From UBA4246 sp045113475 (GTDB taxonomy: Bacteria; Bacillota; Clostridia; Christensenellales; Aristaeellaceae): DNA of 9,852 nt. The notes under the pieces were generated by a model, which was not told where the DNA came from, did not search any database, and worked only from the letters and a program-made list of their open reading frames with translations. The translations under genes were made by a program, and so were the position numbers. Where the stretch lies: positions 1 through 9,852 of the forward strand of contig JBGUIY010000095.1 of assembly GCA_045113475.1 (NCBI GenBank), written 5' to 3'. Shown here piece after piece: positions 1 through 5,044 of the stretch (its first letter is position 1; each line of letters begins with the position of its first letter).

Positions 1-364
1 TGACGTTGCTTTCCCTGCTGAAAGCCACGGGAAAGTCCGTGCCGGACGCCTCGTTTGCGGCGACGCTCTGCAGCAGCGCTTCGTGCATGGGGCCGATGTT
101 GACCGTTTTGGTCCGGATGCCCAGCGCGCGGCAGACCTGCCGGCTGTCCTCGATATCCGTCTGCACGCCGTCGGGCATCATCACGCCGTATACGTTGTCC
201 CTGCCCAGGGCACGGGCGCAAAGGGCAGCAGTGACGGTGGAATCCTTGCCGCCGGAAATGCCCAGTACGACTTTGGTGAAGCCCTGGGTCCCGGCCATCT
301 TCCTGATGGCGGCCACCAGGCGGTCCCTGACCGCCGCGGCGTCAAACTGGCAGGCTGTTTTCAT
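1..364 (-). CDS. nadE: NAD synthetase NadE, N-terminal part (cut by left edge)
   Basis: Catalyses the ATP-dependent amidation of nicotinate adenine dinucleotide to NAD, the last step of NAD synthesis, in the cytoplasm. The visible 121 residues begin MKTACQFDAAAVRDRL and contain the PP-loop pyrophosphatase motif SGGKDS at residues 37-42 after a hydrophobic strand (VVLGI). A typical NadE stretch MMPDGVQTDIEDS follows. There is no N-terminal nitrilase domain, so this is the short form, which usually takes ammonia rather than glutamine. The ATG at 364-362 is supported by GGAGGG at 373-378, eight bases upstream. It is the third gene of a minus-strand operon, 21 bp after the nicotinamidase-like gene, and so probably shares the NrtR-controlled promoter. 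The C-terminal half lies outside the window, so intactness cannot be judged. Confidence 0.93.
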   Translation of the reverse strand, partial: MKTACQFDAAAVRDRLVAAIRKMAGTQGFTKVVLGISGGKDSTVTAALCARALGRDNVYGVMMPDGVQTDIEDSRQVCRALGIRTKTVNIGPMHEALLQSVAANEASGTDFPVAFSRESNV

Positions 365-385
365 GTTTTTGTCCCTCCGTTCGGA

Positions 386-916
386 TCACAGAATGTCGAT
401 CTGGCAGCTGGCCATGGTTTCCAGCGCGGCCTGATGCTTTGCCGGGGTGACGCCGGCGCAGCAGGCGGCGCTGACCTGGACGTCCGCCTCGGGAAAATGC
501 GCTTTGATCAGGAGCGCGTTGGACACGACGCAGATATCCGTGCACAGGCCGATCAGCTCCACGGTCAGTTTTTCGTCCGGCGCGGCCTGTGCGGCGATGA
601 TCTCCGGCAGCTTCACGCTGCCGAAGGTCGGCTTTTCCACCAGCAGGGCGTCGCCCAGCGCTTCCCGGATCGCGGGATCCAGCCGCCAGCCCTCAGTATC
701 CCTGACGCAGTGGGGGACCGGCAGATACGCGCCTTCCCGGGTGCTCATATAGTCCTGCCCGTGCGTGTCCAGCGTGGCGATGACCGTGTATCCCGCCTCC
801 CGGCAGTCCCGGATCCGCTTCGCGGCGGCGGGGACGATCGCCCGGGCTTCCGCGCTGCCCAGCGAACCGTCGATAAAATCCTTCTGCATGTCCACGACGA
901 TCAGAAACTTGCTCAT
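386..916 (-). CDS. pncA: Nicotinamidase-like cysteine hydrolase (isochorismatase family)
   Basis: Likely hydrolyses nicotinamide to nicotinate plus ammonia, feeding NAD salvage. The 176-residue protein has the isochorismatase-family fold signature. The proposed catalytic triad is Asp9 (VVDMQKDF), Lys95 (VEKPTFGS) and Cys129 (GLCTDICV). Metal-ligand-like residues are Asp50 and His52 (LDTH) and His69 (PVPHCV), as in PncA enzymes. The length is close to that of known nicotinamidases. The ATG at 916-914 is preceded by AAAGGAGC (924-930), which overlaps the last bases of nrtR, so translation may be coupled. Its position between an NrtR-type regulator and nadE strongly favours nicotinamidase over other cysteine hydrolases of the family. 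Without that context, a general isochorismatase-like amidase would be the safer name. Confidence 0.88.
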   Translation of the reverse strand: MSKFLIVVDMQKDFIDGSLGSAEARAIVPAAAKRIRDCREAGYTVIATLDTHGQDYMSTREGAYLPVPHCVRDTEGWRLDPAIREALGDALLVEKPTFGSVKLPEIIAAQAAPDEKLTVELIGLCTDICVVSNALLIKAHFPEADVQVSAACCAGVTPAKHQAALETMASCQIDIL

Positions 917-929
917 GATGGCGCTCCTT

Positions 930-1640
930 TCATGGTTCGGGCTGGAACCTGTACAGCACCGACGGCCTGCCCGGGCCCTGCTTGTCTTCCTTTTCGGTGC
1001 GGATGACCCGGCCCTCTTTTTCGTACTGGGTGCGGATCATCCGGCGGAAATTGCTGCTGTCCGTCGGCCTGTCCATCACCGCTTCAAACACAGTCTGCAG
1101 CTCGCTCAGGGAGAAGGATTCCATGTCGGCCAGAAAACGGAAAGCGATGTCCGTGTAGCCGATCTTGCCGCGCAGGCGCCTGACGGCGGTTTCGACGATG
1201 CCGGCATGGTCGAAGGCCATGTCGCTGGCTGCCAGCTCGGTGCCGTCGTCCGCGTTGAGCCGCAGGGCGCTTCCCTCCGTGCGGAGGTCGAAAGCCTTCA
1301 TCCCATGGGCGGCCTCCGTCTCCGCCGCTTCGCCGCCCGGCAGGATGACCAGGTAGGCGATGGAGATCACCCGGCCCCGGGGATCGCGGTTGATGGCGGA
1401 AAAGGTGTACAGCTGCTCCAGGTAGGCCCCGTTCACCGGCAGCATCTGCTGCATCAAGGCGCGCAGGGCTTTTTCGGCGGATTCCTCCCGTCCGATGAAG
1501 CGGCCGGGCAAGGCCCAGCAGCCCTGGTAGGGCGGCGCGGTCCGGCGGGAGAGCAGCACCCGGAGCCGGCCCCGGCGGACGGCCAGGATCACCGCGTCCA
1601 CAGCGACAGGCATCTCATGGGGCGTCAGGGAATCGTTCAT
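930..1640 (-). CDS. nrtR: NrtR-type Nudix-related transcriptional regulator of NAD metabolism
   Basis: A 236-residue predicted repressor with an N-terminal Nudix-like domain (about residues 10-150) and a C-terminal winged-helix domain (about 160-232). The Nudix region is recognisable (WALPGRFI, GREESAEKALRALMQQML at 46-67). However, the catalytic box REuxEExGu is replaced by RALMQQMLP, with the essential glutamates lost, so it should bind a ligand rather than hydrolyse it. NrtR proteins are known to sense ADP-ribose or related NAD metabolites and to repress NAD genes. The C-terminus has LSELQTVFEAVMDRP, then SSNFRRMI and GRPSVLYRF, typical of the NrtR DNA-binding domain. The ATG follows GTGAGG at 1649-1654. 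It is the first gene of the operon with the nicotinamidase-like gene and nadE, so autoregulation is likely. The family call rests on the domain pair plus the neighbours. Confidence 0.9.
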   Translation of the reverse strand: MNDSLTPHEMPVAVDAVILAVRRGRLRVLLSRRTAPPYQGCWALPGRFIGREESAEKALRALMQQMLPVNGAYLEQLYTFSAINRDPRGRVISIAYLVILPGGEAAETEAAHGMKAFDLRTEGSALRLNADDGTELAASDMAFDHAGIVETAVRRLRGKIGYTDIAFRFLADMESFSLSELQTVFEAVMDRPTDSSNFRRMIRTQYEKEGRVIRTEKEDKQGPGRPSVLYRFQPEP

Positions 1641-1658
1641 GGGGCTCGCCTCACTTTC

Positions 1659-1675
1659 ATGGTCGCTAAGACCAT
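1659..1675. promoter_or_regulatory. Candidate NrtR operator (perfect palindrome)
   Basis: The 17-bp sequence ATGGTC-GCTAA-GACCAT has perfect 6-bp inverted arms around a 5-bp spacer. It lies just after the -10 box of the nrtR promoter and covers the predicted transcription start and early leader, where a bound repressor would block initiation or escape. That it is the NrtR site is inferred from position and symmetry. Confidence 0.7.
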
Positions 1676-1679
1676 AATT

Positions 1680-1708
1680 ATATTAGCACTGCAATTTTAT
1701 ATTGTCAA
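1680..1708 (-). promoter_or_regulatory. Sigma-70-type promoter of the nrtR-pncA-nadE operon
   Basis: On the minus strand, -35 TTGACA (1708-1703) is a consensus match. It is followed after exactly 17 bp by -10 TAATAT (1685-1680). The predicted start, near 1673, gives a leader of about 33 nt that contains the palindrome at 1659-1675 and the GTGAGG ribosome binding site. The surrounding DNA is AT-rich, unlike the coding sequence. Confidence 0.82.
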
Positions 1709-1792
1709 TAGATTTTGTTAAAAAGACAAAAATTATTTGAGCGGGTCGCTGTGCGGTGCCGGATGCCGCGGGCAGCATGAAGCTGCTTGCTT

Positions 1793-1954
1793 ATACTAAT
1801 TCTCATCTAAATAAATGTATATATGTGGGATGGATTTTGCGACAGATCAAGAAAGACGTCCGAAAGCGTATCCGAAGATACGGTGAGGACGGCTGACGCA
1901 GAGATGTCGCAAAAGCTGCCCACAGATGTGCATGTTTTAGGTGAGAATTAGTAT
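1793..1954. mobile_element. MITE-like palindromic element, 162 bp
   Basis: The ends are terminal inverted repeats. ATACTAATTCTCA (1793-1805) is matched exactly by TGAGAATTAGTAT (1942-1954), and CTAAA follows after one mismatch. A second inner pair, TTTTGCGACA (1835-1844) and TGTCGCAAAA (1905-1914), is perfect. The centre holds a third stem, CGTCC/GGACG (1857-1861 with 1887-1891), enclosing GTATC-CGAA-GATAC (1868-1881). The whole element can therefore fold as one long hairpin. No transposase is present, so it would be non-autonomous. A diverged relative lies at 4971-5044. It sits between the divergent nrtR and MATE promoters. A structured RNA or a bidirectional terminator is an alternative role. 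The exact boundary and any target duplication are uncertain. Confidence 0.72.
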
Positions 1955-1975
1955 TAAACGGCAGCAACAAACACG

Positions 1976-2004
1976 TTGAACCGGGGCGGCGCTTCTGCTA
2001 TAAT
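1976..2004 (+). promoter_or_regulatory. Promoter of the MATE exporter gene (extended -10)
   Basis: -35 TTGAAC (1976-1981), a 17-bp spacer and consensus -10 TATAAT (1999-2004). The preceding TGC forms an extended -10 (TGCTATAAT). The predicted start near 2011 leaves a leader of about 35 nt. The -35 box lies only 21 bp after the end of the MITE-like element. Confidence 0.8.
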
Positions 2005-2033
2005 GGCAGGGAAATTGATCCGGAAAGCCGGGA

Positions 2034-2039
2034 AGGAGG
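2034..2039 (+). promoter_or_regulatory. Ribosome binding site fixing the TTG start of the MATE gene
   Basis: AGGAGG lies 7 bases before the TTG at 2047. The first in-frame ATG, at 2065, would be 25 bases away and has no Shine-Dalgarno of its own, so the TTG is the better start. Confidence 0.8.
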
Positions 2040-2046
2040 CGGAAGC

Positions 2047-3396
2047 TTGAACCACCACGAACGAATGACATGCGAACCGGTTAAAAGACTGACGCTCGAG
2101 CTGGGGCTCCCCTCCATGCTGTCCATGGTGATCGCCACGGTATACAATATGGTCGATACCTGGTTCGTATCCCGCCTCGGCACCCAGGCGACCGCCGCAG
2201 TGGGGATCAGCTTTGCCATCATGGAGCTGATCAATTCCCTCGGCTACCTGTTCGGTACGGGCGGCGGCACGCGCATCGGCCTGCTCCTGGGCGCGAAGGA
2301 CCGCCGGGGCGCGTCGCAGGTAGGCTCCACCGCGGCGTGCTGGGCGCTGGGGCTGTCCCTGCTGTTCGGCGCGGGCGGCCTCGTCTTCCTGACGCCGCTG
2401 ATGCGGCTGCTGGGCAGCACGCCCACCATACAGCCCTGGGCGGAGGACTACGGGCGCTTTATCCTGCTGGGCTTCCCGGTCATGTGCCTGTCCATCGTCC
2501 TGGCGACCTTCCTGCGCTGCGAGGGGAAGAACCGCCTTTCCCTGATCGGGATGGGCCTGGGCGGTGTGCTGAACATGCTGCTGGATCCGCTGTTCATCTT
2601 CGGATTCGGGCTCGGCATCACCGGCGCGGCGCTGGCCACTTTCCTGAGCCAGGCAGTGAGCCTGGCGGTGCTCCTGTATTTCTTCCTGTCCGGAAAAACG
2701 GAGACCCGGCTGGCGCCGGATGCGGTCCTCGGCGACGGGAAGCTGATCGCCGGCGTCCTGCGCGCGGGCCTGCCCTCCCTTTGCCGGCACGGGGCGGGCA
2801 CCCTGTCTTCCGTCTGCCTGAACATTGCGGCGGGGATGTACGGCGGGGACGCGCTGATTGCGGCGCTCTCCATCGTGAGCAAGGTGACGGCCTTCATCCT
2901 GGCCCTGCTCAAAGGCCTGTTCCAGGGGGCGCAGAGCGTCTATTCCTATAATAAAGGAGCCGGGCACGGCAGCCGTATCCGGGAGGCGTACGATTTCACC
3001 CTGCGGGTCAACCAGACCGTCATCTGTGCCATCGCCGCCGGCATGTATTTCCTGGCGCCTGCCGTGCTGAGCCTGTTTGCCGCGACGGACCCGGAAACCG
3101 TCGCCCTGGGCGTCGAAGCGCTCCGGTATCACACCTTCGGGCTCATCCTGATGCCCTACGGCTTTTCCGTCAACATCCTCCTGCAGGCGGTGGGGGAATC
3201 CGGAAAGTCGACTTTCCTGGCGTCCCTGCCCCAGGGGCTCTGCTTTGTGCCGCTGGTTTTCCTGCTGCCGGCGCTCTTCGGGGTTCCGGGGCTCATGCTG
3301 ACGCCGGCCGCGGCCTATCTGGCGACGGACGTCATTACTGTGCCGTACAAGAAAAAGTATGTGGACGCCCGGTACCCGGCCGCGGGCCGCGCATAG
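2047..3396 (+). CDS. MATE-family multidrug/toxin exporter
   Basis: A 449-residue polytopic inner-membrane protein of typical MATE length, predicted to expel drugs, toxins or metabolites by Na+ or H+ antiport. The N-terminus has the family pattern LTLELGLPSMLSMVIATVYNMVDTWFVSRLGT, with the helix-1 proline and the NMVDTWF segment, then the glycine-rich GTGGGTRIGLLLGAKD. The middle has FLRCEGKNRLSLIGM and NMLLDPLFIFGFG, and the second half repeats the pattern with KGLFQGAQSVYSYNKGAG and ILLQAVGESGKSTFLAS. Hydrophobic stretches are spread over the whole length, consistent with about 12 helices in two lobes. It starts with TTG (see the ribosome binding site) behind its own promoter. An aldo/keto reductase follows 52 bp downstream and may share the transcript. 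The substrate cannot be predicted. Confidence 0.93.
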   Translation: MNHHERMTCEPVKRLTLELGLPSMLSMVIATVYNMVDTWFVSRLGTQATAAVGISFAIMELINSLGYLFGTGGGTRIGLLLGAKDRRGASQVGSTAACWALGLSLLFGAGGLVFLTPLMRLLGSTPTIQPWAEDYGRFILLGFPVMCLSIVLATFLRCEGKNRLSLIGMGLGGVLNMLLDPLFIFGFGLGITGAALATFLSQAVSLAVLLYFFLSGKTETRLAPDAVLGDGKLIAGVLRAGLPSLCRHGAGTLSSVCLNIAAGMYGGDALIAALSIVSKVTAFILALLKGLFQGAQSVYSYNKGAGHGSRIREAYDFTLRVNQTVICAIAAGMYFLAPAVLSLFAATDPETVALGVEALRYHTFGLILMPYGFSVNILLQAVGESGKSTFLASLPQGLCFVPLVFLLPALFGVPGLMLTPAAAYLATDVITVPYKKKYVDARYPAAGRA

Positions 3397-3448
3397 ATAG
3401 CCCCTTCAATCGGTTCTTATCTGACTTGACTGCGGAAGGAGAAAGCGT

Positions 3449-4423
3449 ATGGAAAAAATCACTTTGGGTTCTTCCGGCCTGACGGTGTCCCGTATTTGCC
3501 TGGGAGGGCTCTCCTTCGGCCGCGTGAACGAAAACGGCCACCGCTGGCTGCTGGATCAGGAGGCGAGCACCGCCATGATCGCCCATGCCCTGGACATGGG
3601 CGTCAATTTCATCGACACGGCGAACAAATACGCCGACGGCTCCAGCGAGGAGTTCATCGGCAAGGCGCTGAAGGATATCGGCGTCCCCCGGGACCGCGTG
3701 GTGCTGGGTACGAAGGTGTATTTCAACGCCACCACGCCGGAGCACCTGACGCGGAAAGCCATCTTTTCCGAGATCGAAGCCTCCCTCAGGCGGCTGCAGA
3801 CGGATTACGTCGACCTGTACCAGGTCCACCGCTTCGATTACGATACCCCCGTGGAAGAGACCATGGAGGCCCTGGATGCGCTGGTCCGCGCGGGCAAGGT
3901 GCGGGCCATCGGCGCGTCCAGCATGTACGGCTACCAGTTCCACAATATGCAGCTGGCGGCCGAGCGCAACGGCTGGACGAAGTTCAGCACCATGCAGAAC
4001 CACTACAACCTCCTCTATCGTGAGGACGAGCGCGAGCTGATCCCCGTCTGCCGCCAGTACGGGGTGGCCCTGATCCCCTACAGTCCGCTGGCCAGCGGGC
4101 ACCTGACCCATCCCGGCTGGGACTCGGGCACGGCCCGCAGCCGGACGGACAAGGTGGCCGCGGGCAAGTACGACCGCATGATGGAGGACGACCTGCCCAT
4201 CATCGGGCGGGTGGAGGAAGTAGCGGCGGCGCACCGCGTGTCCATGACCTGCATCGCCCTGGCCTGGCTCTACCGGAAGGGCGTGGCCGCGCCTATCGTC
4301 GGCGCGACAAAAACCGCCCATTTCGACGATGCGGTCAGGGCGGTGGATGTTCAGCTTTCGGATGACGAATGCGCGTATCTGGAAGAACCGTACCGGCCGC
4401 ATCCGGTGTCCGGGGCGATTTAA
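3449..4423 (+). CDS. Aldo/keto reductase
   Basis: A 324-residue NADPH-type oxidoreductase with the (beta/alpha)8 aldo/keto reductase fold, expected to reduce an aldehyde or ketone in the cytoplasm. The N-terminus has LGSSGLTVSRICLGGLSFG. The catalytic tetrad is visible: Asp56 and Tyr61 in FIDTANKYADG, Lys89 in VVLGTKVY, and His127 in DLYQVHRFD. Cofactor-side motifs follow: AIGASSMYG, the Gln/Asn-containing MQNHYNLLYRE, and PYSPLASGHLT. Near the end, AAPIVGATKTAHFDDAV is the usual phosphate-binding segment. The ATG is preceded by AAGGAG (3436-3441), 7 bases away. The protein resembles the general stress-type reductases of the YajO/YhdN kind more than the sugar-specific ones. Its substrate is unknown. 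No clear promoter is seen in the 52-bp gap after the MATE gene, so read-through is plausible. Confidence 0.94.
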   Translation: MEKITLGSSGLTVSRICLGGLSFGRVNENGHRWLLDQEASTAMIAHALDMGVNFIDTANKYADGSSEEFIGKALKDIGVPRDRVVLGTKVYFNATTPEHLTRKAIFSEIEASLRRLQTDYVDLYQVHRFDYDTPVEETMEALDALVRAGKVRAIGASSMYGYQFHNMQLAAERNGWTKFSTMQNHYNLLYREDERELIPVCRQYGVALIPYSPLASGHLTHPGWDSGTARSRTDKVAAGKYDRMMEDDLPIIGRVEEVAAAHRVSMTCIALAWLYRKGVAAPIVGATKTAHFDDAVRAVDVQLSDDECAYLEEPYRPHPVSGAI

Positions 4424-4503
4424 GATTAAAAACCAAGTTTCAAGGGGCACCGCGATCGATCAATGAAAGCCGCGGTTTCATATAATAACTGGACTTTTGA
4501 GAA

Positions 4504-4527
4504 TTTCACAGTAATACTGTTATGAAA
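4504..4527. repeat. Nested dyad symmetry
   Basis: CAGTA-A-TACTG (4509-4519) is a perfect 5-bp-arm palindrome. It is flanked by TTTCA (4504-4508) and TGAAA (4523-4527), which are also complementary. It looks operator-like but no gene starts nearby. It could be a remnant of a regulatory region or a small hairpin. Confidence 0.45.
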
Positions 4528-4634
4528 ATTATTGCTGGTTATCATGCAAGGGCGGAAGGCTTGTTCCTTACCGTACGTACCGGTGACTTTGCCGCACGAA
4601 GGCAAGCGGAATGTCAGCGTTGTTCCTGGGCGTT

Positions 4635-4703
4635 TTATCAAAAATCATATGTTGTGAAGAAGCACCGATGGGCGTTGAGATTATCAAAAGACATACGATG
4701 TAG
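4635..4703 (+). repeat. Imperfect direct repeat pair
   Basis: The unit TTATCAAAA..CATA.G.TGT.G occurs at 4635-4656 and again from 4681 to about 4703, an offset of 46 bp, with about four in five positions alike. The second copy runs directly into the left arm of the GC-rich inverted repeat at 4698. It may be an arm of the same repeat family. Confidence 0.4.
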
Positions 4704-4877
4704 AGGCGGCCCCTGGGCATCCCGTGCGCGGTGCGCGAGGCGCTTGCGCCCGCGGTGCGCGCGCGATACAACCGCCATACCCGCAACATAATGATTCAAG
4801 ATTGTATCTCGGGTCGTGTTCGTTATTGAGGCAGCCTTTACGCCATGAAGGTGGCGGCCCAGGGGCCGCCGCTACAT
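4698..4877. repeat. REP/MITE-like inverted repeat pair with GC-rich core
   Basis: A 21-bp arm at 4698-4718 (ATGTAGAGGCGGCCCC followed by TGGGC) recurs in inverted orientation at 4857-4877 with a single mismatch. The two arms are separated by 138 bp. The right arm is part of a perfect 8-bp hairpin, GGCGGCCC-AG-GGGCCGCC (4853-4870). The core contains GGCGC-TT-GCGCC (4739-4750) and a 10-bp direct repeat GCGGTGCGCG (4728-4737 and 4752-4761). Palindromes of the general form TGTAG-GGCGGCC are recalled as repetitive elements in Firmicutes genomes; family membership here is inferred. No open frame crosses it convincingly. Confidence 0.6.
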
Positions 4878-4902
4878 GACACCATTTGTGATTGCAGCGA
4901 TG

Positions 4903-4924
4903 TTTATTGACATGAATCAATAAA
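4903..4924. repeat. AT-rich hairpin
   Basis: TTTATTGA-CATGAA-TCAATAAA is a perfect 8-bp stem with a 6-nt loop. It lies downstream of the minus-strand regulator gene, about 110 bp past its stop. It lacks a U-tract, so it is a weak terminator candidate at best, and may bound the neighbouring repeat. Confidence 0.45.
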
Positions 4925-4970
4925 ACACAGCTTCACGTGATATGTGGTTGAAATTTTGGCGATCAACGGC

Positions 4971-5044
4971 AATTCTCACCCAACTAATACACAACTCCTG
5001 GCGTCTTTTGCGCCGCCAGCCCTCACCCTGTCTGATCAGCTTTC
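4971..5044. mobile_element. Diverged, truncated copy of the 1793-1954 element
   Basis: Compared with the complement of 1793-1954, this stretch shares AATTCTCACC (4971-4980) and CTTTTGCG (5005-5012) exactly. Both copies have 24 bases between these blocks, of which 13 match. Similarity continues inward with CAGCC, CTCACC and GCTTTC in the same order, with small deletions. The other half of the element is missing. The end of the similarity covers the stop codon and the last two codons of the regulator gene. A local hairpin CTGGCG/CGCCAG (4998-5019) is present and could also help end transcription. Confidence 0.55.

Larger units (their letters stand above)
4424..5035. other. Gene-free intergenic region rich in palindromes
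   Basis: About 610 bp between the convergent aldo/keto reductase and regulator genes. Open frames here are short, lack ribosome binding sites and have no recognisable protein features. The region holds several separately listed structures: a dyad at 4504-4527, imperfect direct repeats at 4635-4703, an inverted repeat pair at 4698-4877, an AT-rich hairpin at 4903-4924 and an element remnant from 4971. No classical hairpin plus T-run terminator was found for either convergent gene. Confidence 0.7.

Noticed and set aside
1823..1951. 42-codon open frame inside the MITE-like element
   Set aside because: No ribosome binding site, it lies wholly within a palindrome, and the frame is interrupted in the related copy at 4971-5044.
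4426..4791. Small open frames of 71 and 89 codons in the intergenic region
   Set aside because: They overlap each other on opposite strands, cross repeats, lack ribosome binding sites and have compositions unlike real proteins.
4698..4877. CRISPR-like repeat array
   Set aside because: Only two arms exist, they are inverted rather than direct, and there are no regular spacers or cas genes.
4971..5020. Hairpin CTGGCG/CGCCAG as rho-independent terminator of the regulator gene
   Set aside because: No T-run follows on the minus strand. The similarity to the 1793-1954 element explains the sequence better.
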